In this document: positions 10,401-21,040 of the stretch, piece by piece | How positions within the stretch are numbered: position 1 is the first letter of the stretch | Layout of the letters: every line of letters starts with the position of its first letter | NCBI RefSeq assembly: GCF_022605165.1 | Contig: NC_063073.1 | Coordinates: 806,001 to 870,000, forward strand | Direction: 5' to 3' | DNA length: 64,000 nt | Source: Purpureocillium takamizusanense | Lineage: Eukaryota; Ascomycota; Sordariomycetes; Hypocreales; Ophiocordycipitaceae | The notes under the pieces: generated by a model | What the model saw: only the letters and a program-made list of their open reading frames with translations | Databases searched by the model: none | Told to the model about the DNA's origin: nothing | Translations under genes and position numbers: made by a program

Positions 10401-12455
10401 CGGGGCAGATAAGAGCAGCACGCCTGACGAACGACCTCAGAGCTCCGCCACGCACCGATCTCGGGCTTCTCCTGAAGTCGTCAACCGCAAGGACGGATGG
10501 AGGGACCAGGATAGACCTGGTAACCAGCCCACGGGCTATGCTCAGGCGGATGGAGCGCACAAGCGCAAGCGTTCAGACTCGGCCGAGCTTCGGCGTGAGC
10601 AGCAGGTACAGGAAAGGACGCCGGATACGGCGACAGCACCAACTACTGGCGATTCTCGGCATTCATACGACTTGCTGAAACGAGAGTACCGGCACTACGA
10701 CGACGAACGGCGCGATAAGGACTCGTCTTGGCAGGATGACAAAGGTTCTTACGAAGGGCAGGCGAACTCATCTACGCCAACTCAAGGCCAGACAGAAGAG
10801 CAGATTGGCGAGGCATTGCGGAGAGCGACAAGTCAGATGGACCACAGCGACTACAGCCAGACCAGCCCCGATGCCGAGGACCGGTCCATGGTCTCGTACA
10901 GCCCGTACGGGGCAGAGCACGGGCGGGACTCTATGCTCCAGCACGATCCCAAGAAGCGCAAGCGAAACTTTAGCAACCGGACAAAAACTGGGTGCCTGAC
11001 TTGCCGCAAGCGCAAGAAGAAGTGTGACGAGCAGAAACCAGAATGTAAGCTTGGCCTCGGAGGAGGACAGCGAGGGCAGCCCGTGTCATTGGAGAGAAGC
11101 AAAGGACTCAACTGACGGCGTCGCAGGCAGTAACTGCATCCGAGGCGGCTTCCTCTGCGCGGGCTACCCGCCGCAGAGAGGCCCCGGCTGGCAAAAGGCG
11201 GACAACAAGTCGACGGCGATACCGCTCGAATCCAAGGACCCCAGCTACGTGCCACCGGGTGCCTATGGCATGCCGCAGCATGGTGCATACGGGGCCCAGC
11301 CGGTCAAGAGGGAACCCTTGCCGCACTACCGCGGCCAGGCACTGCGGATAGACCCGCCACAAGGCCGGCCTCTGGTCATCTCGGACGACGACCGGCCCAC
11401 TGCATCAACGCTGGCCAGCGCCTCCGTCACCAGTCCCGAAAACAAACTCTCTGCCATCCCCTACACGCCGGGCAACGCCTTCCCTACACCCGTCAGCGCA
11501 AACACGCAACCGCCGTCGTTTGGAGACAGAATGGCCAAGGACTATCAGCGAGTGCCTCCGTTGCACGACCTGAGCCGGAGTGAGCCAGAGACGCCGCACC
11601 CGGGCAACTCGCTGCCGCAGATCAACATCCTGCATCCGACACGGACGAGCAGCCCGACGCCGCCGCACCCGCCGCCTCCAGCATCGAACGCGCAAGTGGC
11701 CGCCCAGCTGGCGCTCTCGCACGCCCAGTACCCGCAGAGACGGACGCAGAAGGAGGAGATGCTCTCTGGGCGTCACTACTACCCGTTCGACAAGGAGTTG
11801 TGTCTGGAGCGTGAGCGTTGCGCCGTTGCGTGCTGGCGCTTCAACAACCTGACGACGCCTCCGACGCATGGCGTCTCGCCCGACGAACGAGCCCGCCTCT
11901 TCCTCGAGATCCTGCAACCTCGTGATCCCGTGCGGGTTTCTCCCACCGAGGCCTCGCCCGTCACCAACGTGGGCCGCGTGGGCAGACATGTTGCTGTTGA
12001 GACGCCCTTTACGTGCGACTACGGCTACAACATCACCATCGGCCACCACGTCGTTATCGGGCGCAACTGCACTATCAACGACGTCTGCGAGGTTAAGATT
12101 GGCGACAACTGCGTCATTGGGCCCAACGTGAGCATCTTCACAGCTTCTCTCCCCACGGACCCCAAAAAGAGGCAGGGCGGCCAAGGACCTCAGTTTGGCC
12201 GGGGCATCACGATTGCGCAGGACTGCTGGATAGGAGGGGGTGCCATCATCTTGCCGGGCCGCACCATCGGAAAGGGCAGCACCGTCGGCGCCGGTTCCAT
12301 CGTTACCAAGGTTTGTTGTCATGCCCTGCCCCCACGCAGCGCAATGTTATGGTGTGACCAATGTAGCTTACGGCCTCTCGCAGGACGTCCCTCCCTTCAC
12401 CGTCGTAGCTGGTAATCCAGCACGCGTCCTGCGTGGCATCGGCAATGCGCCATAG
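10327..12455 (+). CDS. Zn2Cys6 domain fused to maltose-acetyltransferase-like hexapeptide domain
   Basis: Three exons (10327-11044, 11127-12310, 12384-12455) give 657 aa; the joins restore both domains. Residues 1-220 are polar and disordered. A binuclear zinc cluster spans C223 to C250 with spacing C-x2-C-x6-C-x6-C-x2-C-x6-C; intron 1 falls between its third and fourth spacer. A Pro/Ser-rich linker follows. The C-terminal part starts with a Mac domain (KEEMLSGRHYYPFD, then RERCAVACWRFNN) and continues as a left-handed beta-helix transferase (CDYGYNITIG, NDVCEVKIGDNCVIGPN, WIGGGAIILPG, GAGSIVTK, then DVPPFTVVAGNPARV across intron 2). The family's catalytic His, in the ATHP region, is replaced: here the sequence is TASLPTDP with Leu at 581. 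A nuclear DNA-binding protein with an acetyl-transferase-like sensor or dead enzyme is the simplest reading. The start is the first ATG giving an uninterrupted frame. Confidence 0.87.
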
Positions 12456-13764
12456 CAGCACCCTGGTTCAGTTGGTTGGCGCCGAGGTGGCCGCATAGTC
12501 GGCCACCACAATGCTCATCTCGTTTCATGATACCCACGATGCATGCCCAACGTGTTGATTTTGTACAATAATCTAGCGGACATTGTTGGTCTGCGACGGC
12601 CATGCGAAGAACGCAAGTCATTTGCCAAAAGGATGCAGAGTACCATGTATTTCGACGACAGAAAAAGCCGAGCGTCCTTGTTCATACGCCCACCTGATAT
12701 ATTTTTTTTTCTTTACATAGTGTTTTCGTTGCTGTCCGGCTCTGGCTTCTGAACGACTCGAAGAAGTCATTCATCAGTTGTCTGGGCTGGATTGAGTCGA
12801 AGGACGGCCAAGAGGCTGCCAGGTGTCGGGGAGGGAGGTTTCATTTTTGTCATGTTTTTGCGGCGCCGGTCGCCACGAGGCGGCGGGTCCAGACGGAGAG
12901 GCAGCGTCGGTATGATACCTTTTGTGGCGGAGTCGATTTTCCGTTCACCGACGGCAATGATGTGTGTCCGGGAGGACGGGCGGCGGCGACGGCACGGATC
13001 ATGGATCATGGGTACATGTGAGAAGCGCTGATGGATGTGACGAGCAATGCTAATGCCGATTGTGTAACACTGCACTTTGTACGAAGCATATGCATGCGGT
13101 GGTATGTACATGTGAAAGTAATAGCAGTTCGAGACGGGGTTGCCCCTTGGGCCGAGGTGGCCGCCCGTCTGTGACTTTGCTTGTGTGCATGCAGAGAGTA
13201 ATAGAGTCTTCTGGCACTTTGGTCGCGCGTGCGCCATGGCCTTGAATGACGGTCTGGCTGTGCTCTTGCCAAACGTGCTGCTATATTGTGCTGCATGTGA
13301 CTACTTTGTATGTGTCTACTACATATGTACGTAAGTTGTTTGTTTGTGTATACCTAGCGTCGCCGCCTGGCCGCCGGTCCCTGCGGCCGGCCATGAGGGG
13401 CGAGGGGCCCGAGGTTGGGCCCCCAGACCAGACCCAGACCAACGGCCAGGCGCGACGAGTGCTGGACGCAGCTGGCCGCATGTCCGCCGCCACCGTCGTG
13501 ATGTGTCTTATCACCTGGTTGCCTATGGTGCCGCCAATGCTTTTTTTTTTTTTTTCGTTGCTGCGACGCGCGCGCGCGCGGACAAGAGGCCAGGCGGCCG
13601 GGAATAAGTGGGTGAGTGAGGGACCATGGTCTTCTCACACACTGGGACACTTGGGGAGCATGAAGAGGGGGAGGAAAGACGGGAGGGTGGGGGGTAGGTA
13701 GTAAGGAGGGGTGCGGTGCATGTCAAGGGCTCTCTCTCCTCCTCCACGGGGAGTGACATCATCC
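12456..13764. other. Convergent intergenic region
   Basis: This stretch lies between the 3' ends of the fusion gene and the polyQ regulator. It holds 3' flanks, a T run of about 15 bases near 13541-13554 and an alternating GC stretch at about 13568-13579. No gene is supported. Confidence 0.5.
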
Positions 13765-15713
13765 TCAGGGGCCTGCGAACGCGAGGCCGGTGGTGTCGTC
13801 GTCGACGTTGTCCGTGTCCGACATAGGGCGGTTGAGGCGGAGGAACTGGTCGATGGAGTGCTGCGAGGGTTTTGGTGTTTACGCGTTAGCGGGGTTGTGG
13901 CCGGCGGCGGGAGGGGTTCTAGGTTCTTTGTTTTTCTACACTTTTGAAGGTGCTTTGCGGGTGCGTGGGCTGTCCAAGAGGAGACACACAAAGGGGGAAA
14001 GGGGGGAGGAGTAAGAGGGAGGGAGGCTTACCCAGTCGACGCCGCCGGGGTTCGAAAAGAAGGTGTCCAGCTGGGGCATCTCGTCAAAGTTGACGGGATA
14101 GTCGACGTCGACGTCCATGATGCCGTAGTCATACTGAGGCGGCGCAGGCGGAGGCAGCTGCTGTTGGTGGGGAGACGGAGGGAGGGCCGCATGCTGGGCC
14201 GCCGCGACCTCGTCCCCGCCGAGGACGGCAGGTGACGTGTCCTCGGACATTATCGCCGGGGCGACGGCGTTGACACCGCTCGCCGTGATGTCGGGGCTGG
14301 TGTGAGTGGTGGTTGTGGAGGAGGCCGCCGCAGATATGGCCATGGTAGAGGTGGAGGACGACGCGTACGAGGACGACGCGTCGACGGCGGTGAGCGCACC
14401 GGAGGGGCTAACTGACGCGCAAGAGGTCGAGGCATCGCCGGGCGGTGGCGGCGGCGGCGTCTCGACACGGCTGAGGATGGCACGCAGGATGCGCGAGGCG
14501 TGGGCGGCGTCGCGAGAGGTGGCCGCGCGGGCGGACCAGACGGCGTGGATGGCGTGGAGGAGGCGCGTGCGACTGGTTCTGTCTTCGAAGCTGTGGTTTC
14601 CCGGTGTAAGCGACCACACAGACATGTTCATCGCTCATATACGGTGAAGAAAGGGGGGACCGCTTGTTCTCTTACCTGTAGTCGGTCGACTCGCTGAGGT
14701 CGAGGCACAGCACCATGGCCGCCAGCAGAAAGTGGTGGTACGTCAGGCTCGTGACCATGTAGCGGTCCTCGTGCATCCTGCCGCCGGGCCGCATGGCGGC
14801 GTCGACGTCGAGGTGCAGCTCGAGCAGGCGGACGGCCGCCTCGCGACACACGCGCCGCGAGTAGGCCGGCCCGTCGTCGGCGTTGTCGTTGTCGTCTTCG
14901 TTGTTGCCGCCATGATTCTCGTGATCGTCCACGTCGCCACCACCACCACCACCACCACCAACTACAGTCAGAAACGGGCGGTGCAGCATGCACAGCGACT
15001 TGAGGTACATGAGCTCCAGCATGAGGCGGTGCATGATGGTGTAGTTCTGGTCGGTAAAGGCCGTGTCGCGGACGGGCCGGACGCGCAGGCAGGCGGGGAT
15101 CGAGTCGTGCCAGGCGGCCAGCTCGGCGTGCAGCTCCCGGACGCGAGTGTACGGCGGCGGCCCCGGGTCCGGACGGAGGGTGAGGCGGACGACGCGGCGC
15201 AGGAGGCGGCACAGGCGCGACTTGACGACGTATGCGAGGATGGGCAGGGGGTCGACGGGGGCGCGCGGCGGCGGCAGGGGGTCCGAGTGCTCGTCAAAGT
15301 CCTCGTCGGCGAGGTTGGTCGGGTGGGCGACGTCGCAGAGGCCGTCGTCGACGGACGAGGGCACGCCGTGCTGGAAGGAGAAGAGCAGGTCCGCCGACTG
15401 CACCATAAACCAGGTGCGGCGGCGCATCTCGGCCTCAAAGGGCGTCAGGCGCAGCCCGATGCGCGCCGCGTCACGATGGTAGCCACGCTTCTGCGCGAGA
15501 CGCACCGCCACCTCGTACAGGCTCCAGAGCGTCGAGTCTGAGTCGTGCTGCTGGATGTTGCAGCAGTGCGCGTACATGACGAGCGCCTCGACCGACAGGG
15601 CGCGCGCCCGCAGGTACTTGCCCGCGACGAGGCACTGCGCGGCCTTGAAGCGGTATGCCACCTCGGGGTTGACATCGTCGTGGTCGGAGATGGACGACGC
15701 CTGCTTCTCCTTG

Positions 15714-15757
<44 letters not shown>

Positions 15758-16750
15758 CAGCCGCGCAAACAGGCTCGAGTCCCGCGCCCTGGCCACCGTC
15801 ACGCCCGCCGACAGCACCGAAAACATGATGCTGACCCAGAGAATCGGCGCCGACGCCGGCTCCGCCCGAAACGCCTCGTACCGCCGCCGGAACTGGTGCG
15901 CGTGCAGGAACGGCTTGGAGATGAACTTTGCGTTGAAGAAGAGCCCCAGCAGGCGGTCGGCGTCGGCCCGCGCCGGCAGCGCTCCGATCACGTCGGCCAC
16001 GCTGACGGGCCGCACGCCGGGGAAGAGGACGTCGTGACACTCGGGCCCGATGGCGGGGAGGCGCCGCGAGACGGTGACGTCGTCTGCTGTTGCTGTTGCT
16101 GCTGACCCGGCATCGTCGTCTTCGTCGTCGTCGCTGTCGTTCTGGCAGAGGAGTGTCTTTATGTCGTGGATGCTGTCGACGAGCGCTGTCCACGACGTCG
16201 CGCCGTGGTAGTCGCCGTGCCCAACGACGTCGTCATCATCGTCGGCCTCGTCCATCAAGACGATGCGGTGATGCCTCGGGACAGGTGGCCCGGAGCTCCT
16301 CGCCGCGCCGTCACCATTACTGAGCGACTCCCCTCCAGCCTGCTGCTGCTGCTGCTGCCCGCGCGCGGCCTTGACGTCGGCCAGATCCTTGACCATCTCC
16401 TCGAGACGGCTCAGTCGCAGCTGCACCTCGGTCCTCCCCGTAAGGCCTCTCCGCGCCGCCCTGGCCGCACCCGCCACCTCCCGTCGTCGTCCCGCTCCCA
16501 CTCCCCGTCCACCGCCCGTCACAGCCTGAGACCCTGCTGCCGCCATCGCAGCAGTGCCCCCAAAGTGGCATGCCTCGGCATCGCCGCGCTTTTCGCAGGC
16601 GCCACAGGGATGCCGCCGGTCGCACTTGGACTTGCGCCGCTGGCAGGCCGTGCACGAGACGGCCAGGCGGTTGCGCCGCACGCGGTGCCGCGGGGCGTCG
16701 CCGCCGGCGCGGAACACGGTCGTGAAGGGCGCGAGACCCGGATTGGGCAT
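13765..16750 (-). CDS. Zn2Cys6 / Fungal_trans transcription factor with polyQ tract
   Basis: Three exons on the minus strand (16750-14676, 14590-14032, 13860-13765) give about 909 aa. The start is the first true ATG (MPNPGLAPF). A zinc cluster spans C33 to C61 with spacing C-x2-C-x6-C-x5-C-x2-C-x8-C and the typical RRKSKCDR basic stretch. The Fungal_trans region follows, recognisable from LLGLFFNAKFISKPFLH and RTWFMVQSADLLFSFQHGVPSSVDD. A run of 13 Gln is encoded by uninterrupted CAG codons (15716-15754). Other low-complexity parts are an Asp stretch, a Gly/Asn/Asp insert and a Pro/Gln-rich C-terminal activation-like region. The last small exon encodes HSIDQFLRLNRP and an acidic tail; its acceptor at 13861 is chosen because it keeps frame. 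A nuclear activator is likely; its targets are unknown. No biosynthetic cluster surrounds it. Confidence 0.88.
15716..15754 (-). repeat. (CAG)13 trinucleotide repeat in coding sequence
   Basis: Thirteen perfect CTG units on the plus strand read as CAG on the coding strand and encode 13 consecutive Gln in the regulator. The lack of synonymous interruptions suggests recent slippage rather than long-conserved polyQ. Confidence 0.9.
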
Positions 16751-17367
16751 TCTCAAACTGACTGGGGACGATACCCGCGGCCTGCGCGAATGTGGCTAAA
16801 GGGTGACGACGATGGTGCTTTGTGACCACTGCTAAGCTTCGCCCTGTTTCTCGTCAGAAGCAGTTGAGGCGATGCGGCGGCGTATGAGCTCGACGACGGT
16901 GTCAGCGATAGTAGGGCATGACTGGGTCCTCAGTCGCCCATTTCAATCTTGCGGCCGTTGCTATCTGACGGTCGATTGATTCTCATCCGGCTCGGAGGGC
17001 CGAGCATCGGCATCGTAAGATAAAAGTCGAATGCCAGCTGCCGTCTAGATGGGCGAATCGAGTCGCGTCCAGACGCTGGTCAGCACGTCCAAGTACCTTT
17101 TGCTTCGACGTTCACCCTTTCGGAGCTAGTCGGGGTTAGCAGCCAATACCCGCATCCCCCCCCCTTCCTCCTCCTCCTCATCCTCCTCCTCCTCCTCCTC
17201 CTCCTCCCTTCCTCGTCTCATTCCCACACCCCAACCAACTGCGGCACAATCAACTTGGTACGAATACTTCAGCCACCATCGCCCGTCGTCGTGCAAATGG
17301 GTTGAGATTCGTTGTACAAGAAGTCTATATCCGTGGTATCGTCATGTGCGCTTGCGCCCCGAGCCCC
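16751..17367. other. Promoter side of the polyQ regulator, with CCT-repeat tract
   Basis: The region separates the start of the minus-strand regulator from the 3' end of the PPR gene. A nearly pure C(C)T/TCC tract lies at about 17158-17216. No coding frame is supported. Confidence 0.5.
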
Positions 17368-19887
17368 TTATTGATACATGTCCTCGCTAGCCATCTTCTT
17401 CCGTTTCGTGTCGATGATGTGCTCCATCATCTTGAGCGCCTTGACCTGGTCCCTCAGCTTCCCAAACGCCTTGAACGTAAACGCGTCCGGCTTGAAGCCC
17501 GCCGCCTCCATGTCCTGCAGCGTCGCCACCGTCCGCGCAATGTCCTGCATCGACGCGTACCCCTTGGCCAGCGTGTTCCACGTCACCAGGTTCGGTTCCG
17601 CGCCGTGCTCTTGCATCACCTTGATCACTTGCTGCGCGAGAAGCCTGTCCCTGCCATTCATCAACCCCCTCAGCAGTATCGTGAAAGTGAGCACGCTTGG
17701 CGTGGGGTGGATCGGCGTCGTCGTCACGCGGCTGCCGTCCTGCACGTGTGCCTTGTCTCCCTCTGCGGGATCTGCCTTGAGGTTGTCCTTTAGCATGTCG
17801 CCAAAGACCTGAAGCGCCTGACGCGACAAGCCTCGATGTTCCGTCATGGCCATTATTAGCGTGTCGTGTATCAGACTACCTTGACTCTTGATGAGCCGGT
17901 TGGCGGAGTCCTCCTTCTTCGCCTGCTCTTCCAGTCTCGACTTGAAAAAGCTGTAGAAGGACATGAGGTCGTAAGGTTGCTGCAGACTCTTGATGTACGC
18001 CCTCAACATTATGGCGACCGTTGTCGAGTTGGCCTGCACTTTCGTTTCGTCACCGGCTGAGAAGAGCTTGTCAACGACGGGCAGTACCGAGTATTGAAAG
18101 TCCCATGTCCGACGGTGCTGGCCCTCGAGCGACGTGATTTCTTTGCCTGAGCACGTCTGCGAGAGCATCAAGGGTAGCGAGTCAGGAAGCCACCACTGCA
18201 GTGGCTCGAGATTAAACTTCTTGGCATACACCTGCAGCATGGGCATAAAGATGGGGAGAGCCCTAGGTGCGCGGTGTCTCTTCTCGCGGGACTCCATCTC
18301 TGCAAAGTAAAAGACGCTGTGGAGTGCGTTGTTCAAAACATCCACGAATGGCGCGTCAGCTGCTCTCGCAACGTCGAGTGCCTTGACAAGATTGACCACC
18401 TTGAGACTGCTCTTTGCCCCGCGAAACACCGTCGACCACGCCTTGGTGTCCAGCTGCACGCCACACTCGGCGAATAAGAGGGCCAGCCGAATGGCTTCCT
18501 CGACTTCGCCTTGCTGACAGAGCGTGTCGAGCAGGGCCGTGGTTGTCACAACGTTCGGCGCAAACCCTCGTTCCACCAGCTGCTGCAAAGCATCCTTGGG
18601 AGAGAAGGGATGCTTCTGTTGCGAGACGCTGTCGCTGTTGTTCTTGCAGTGCAGGAGGATCGTGACGACGCTCGCCATCCTCACGTCATTCAGATCGAGC
18701 CCGTCGTCCGCAAGGTTCTTGAGGATGGTAAATGCAGTCTCCTTGTAAGCCATATCGGTGGCCAGCTTTCGGGCAAACTGAAGAAGGGTGTTGGTGTGCA
18801 TCCTGTGCCCGGTCCTCTCCACGATGCTGTAGAGCTCCTCCACTTGCTCAACTGGGAGTTTCTGGGCGAGCAGCCCAAAGGTCCTCTGGCTGAATGGGAC
18901 ATGCCCCGCCGGAGTCTCCTCCATGACCTTGCTCACGAGGTGAAGCACTTCCTCTGCCTCGATTGTCCGTTCTCTCGATGATTTAACGCCATCGAGGTTC
19001 ATCCGCCGCGTGACGAAGAGCAGGACATCATGTATCGCATATCCAGGAGGCAATGAGTCCAATGTAGCTTCGAGGACGAGCCTGGACTTTTCTGGACGGC
19101 GGTGCATTGTTGAAAGCATCATCAACGGCCACTTGCGTTGTCGCTGTTCCACGTCGAGAGACTCCCAGACTTTGCGCATGGCTGCCGCTGACTCTAGCTC
19201 GAACAGTACGGCTCCTTCTTCACGCCACGGCCACGAAGAAGGCTCGATCGGCTCCAGGACCTTCTGCAACTTCACCTTCCAGGTTCTAAAGTCCCTCCTG
19301 GCTTGAACCACCTCGGATTTTGGATATTGGTGACGGACGTATCCCCATTGTTTGTATATGAGTTGCTGTTCTTTGAATTGGCTCCATCTCTCTGCCGTTA
19401 AACGGCCGTGGCCCGACAAATCGAGCCTTGCAAAATCCCTAGCCGCAACAGGTACTCGACTATCACTGATACTGGGCTTTCGATCCGCTGGCCCTTTTTT
19501 GCGGCCAAGAGACTGGCTCGGGCCTTGGCTTTTTGTTCTGAGCCCTTTGTGGTCTGCGCTACCGTCAACGGTAGCACCCCCTGAGTCGGTGGTGTACGCG
19601 AATTTGTTGTCTCGGGGCAGTTCGGCGAACTGAGCTTCGTCATCGGGATGTCGATTCGATAACTTAGGAGGCGGGCGACTTGCTGTAGGCGCCTGCGCAT
19701 TGCTGTCGCCTAAATCTCTCCAATATTGCCGACCCCCAATATCCAGCTCTTGTGCCGCGCGAGGCGCGAGGCAGGGCCTCCATCCTATAAAGTGTCGCAC
19801 TTGTTGCGCGGGAGACGTCTGGTGTAGTTTTGGAACGGTAGGCGGCAGCCTCAGAAAGCCATGGCGAGGGAAATGAGCCGTTATCAT
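17368..19887 (-). CDS. Mitochondrial pentatricopeptide-repeat (PPR) protein
   Basis: A long minus-strand frame with no intron; the first in-frame ATG (19887) gives 839 aa. The C-terminal half contains helical-pair repeats of PPR type, clearest in GAEPNLVTWNTLAKGYA followed by MEAAGFKPDAFTFKAFGK. More degenerate repeats lie in the middle (for example RGFAPNVVTTTALLDTLCQ). Fungal proteins of this kind act in mitochondria in mRNA stability or translation. The frame stays open upstream of this ATG to about 20265 without another ATG, and that part includes a presequence-like stretch (RRIIRRDFHNSNIQR). The true start may therefore lie farther upstream through a small 5' exon, for example near 20120-20152, which would leave only a short shared promoter with cwf18. 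Identity as PPR is solid; the N-terminus is not. Confidence 0.82.
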   Translation of the reverse strand: MITAHFPRHGFLRLPPTVPKLHQTSPAQQVRHFIGWRPCLAPRAAQELDIGGRQYWRDLGDSNAQAPTASRPPPKLSNRHPDDEAQFAELPRDNKFAYTTDSGGATVDGSADHKGLRTKSQGPSQSLGRKKGPADRKPSISDSRVPVAARDFARLDLSGHGRLTAERWSQFKEQQLIYKQWGYVRHQYPKSEVVQARRDFRTWKVKLQKVLEPIEPSSWPWREEGAVLFELESAAAMRKVWESLDVEQRQRKWPLMMLSTMHRRPEKSRLVLEATLDSLPPGYAIHDVLLFVTRRMNLDGVKSSRERTIEAEEVLHLVSKVMEETPAGHVPFSQRTFGLLAQKLPVEQVEELYSIVERTGHRMHTNTLLQFARKLATDMAYKETAFTILKNLADDGLDLNDVRMASVVTILLHCKNNSDSVSQQKHPFSPKDALQQLVERGFAPNVVTTTALLDTLCQQGEVEEAIRLALLFAECGVQLDTKAWSTVFRGAKSSLKVVNLVKALDVARAADAPFVDVLNNALHSVFYFAEMESREKRHRAPRALPIFMPMLQVYAKKFNLEPLQWWLPDSLPLMLSQTCSGKEITSLEGQHRRTWDFQYSVLPVVDKLFSAGDETKVQANSTTVAIMLRAYIKSLQQPYDLMSFYSFFKSRLEEQAKKEDSANRLIKSQGSLIHDTLIMAMTEHRGLSRQALQVFGDMLKDNLKADPAEGDKAHVQDGSRVTTTPIHPTPSVLTFTILLRGLMNGRDRLLAQQVIKVMQEHGAEPNLVTWNTLAKGYASMQDIARTVATLQDMEAAGFKPDAFTFKAFGKLRDQVKALKMMEHIIDTKRKKMASEDMYQ

Positions 19888-20294
19888 CTCAGGGGCTCCA
19901 CTTCCAGGCAGATAGAGGCTGCCTTCATCGTGCGAAGTCGCGGGGGTGCTTGAAAAGAGTTGTGGTGCGGCCGCGAACGTCGGCCGTTGAATGTTGGAGT
20001 TGTGGAAGTCGCGACGAATAATTCTGCGGCACCCATAATTGACGTCCCGCCCGGATACAGGGGCCACCGCTGGCGTCCGCACCCGCGCCGCAGCACACGG
20101 GCTCCAGCCGCTCCACCCATGAGTGACCCACTGAGCGCACTGTAAAACGCATGGAGGCTCAACTGAGGTGGCTCTCAGTTTTGCCCCACCAACGCGCAAA
20201 CCTCCCAAGACCGTGGACACCTCTGCGCAGACGACCGTCGAGTTCACGGTTTTCTTCGACCGCACCGCCCGCCGCGCGACAAGGCCCGCCCAGC

Positions 20295-20933
20295 ATGTCG
20301 TCGTCGCTCAACAACCTCAGCGCCGCGGCGCAAGACCGCAAGGCTCGCCTGGCCCAGCTCAGAGGCCTCAAGCGAAAACAGCCCAACGACGAGGTCGCCT
20401 CGCCGGAAGCCGACGACCACCACGCTCCCGCGCATCTCACCACCGACGAGCCGGACGTCGTGCGGCAGCACCTCTCGGGCCGCAACTATGACTTCGAGAC
20501 CAAAGGCCCCAAGCTTGGCTTTGACGTCATGCCCAACGAGGGACATTCGCAGCCGACGCTGGAAGAGCAGGCCGCCGAGGTGGAGGCCGAGGTCAACAGA
20601 CAAGCCCTCGAGGAAGCGCAGGAGGAAAAGGCCATCGACCTGTTCAAGCTCCAACCCAAAAAGCCTAATTGGGATCTCAAGCGCAACCTCGAACAGAAGA
20701 TGGCGGTTCTCAACGTGCGAACCGATAATGCGATTGCGAGGCTAGTGCGGGAGAGGATATCTGGGGCCCAGAAGGCGGCCCAGAAGAGCGGCGCCGCTGC
20801 CAATGGGAGCGCCGACGGGGAGGCGGTAGGCATGGACGGTGTCGCTCTTGTCGAAGGCTTGCGGGTTCGGCAACAAGAGGAGGAAGAGGAGGAGAAACGC
20901 GAGCGGGAGGAGGACGAGGCTCTACTGGCATGA
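20295..20933 (+). CDS. cwf18: Pre-mRNA splicing factor Cwf18 / CCDC12 family
   Basis: A single-exon frame of 212 aa starting at MSSSLNNLSAAAQDRKARL. It matches the cwf18 family: an N-terminal helix with RKARLAQLRGLKRK, the core segments SGRNYDFETKGPKLGF and LFKLQPKKPNWDLKRNLEQK, and a C-terminal helix with NAIARLVRERI. The end is a highly acidic Glu/Arg coiled segment. The family is part of the Prp19/NTC-associated spliceosome (human CCDC12). I chose this ATG because the in-frame upstream extension, from an ATG at 20151, is basic shadow sequence. The gene is divergent from the PPR gene over a short shared promoter and convergent, about 107 bp apart, with the zinc-knuckle gene, so both ends are tightly constrained. 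Confidence 0.9.
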   Translation: MSSSLNNLSAAAQDRKARLAQLRGLKRKQPNDEVASPEADDHHAPAHLTTDEPDVVRQHLSGRNYDFETKGPKLGFDVMPNEGHSQPTLEEQAAEVEAEVNRQALEEAQEEKAIDLFKLQPKKPNWDLKRNLEQKMAVLNVRTDNAIARLVRERISGAQKAAQKSGAAANGSADGEAVGMDGVALVEGLRVRQQEEEEEEKREREEDEALLA

Positions 20934-21040
20934 CGGGGGGCACAAGCCGTATTACATTGTTTTGCTTTGCATCTTGGGTTTGGCGTTCAGTCTGCCGGAG
21001 ACTGGGGATACATCTGGTTCGAACGTAATTTGATACCCAA

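Noticed and set aside
14732..15541. Plus-strand 269-codon frame opposite the polyQ regulator
   Set aside because: It is the antisense of well-supported Fungal_trans coding sequence and its Val/Gly/Arg/Asp bias reflects the complementary strand.
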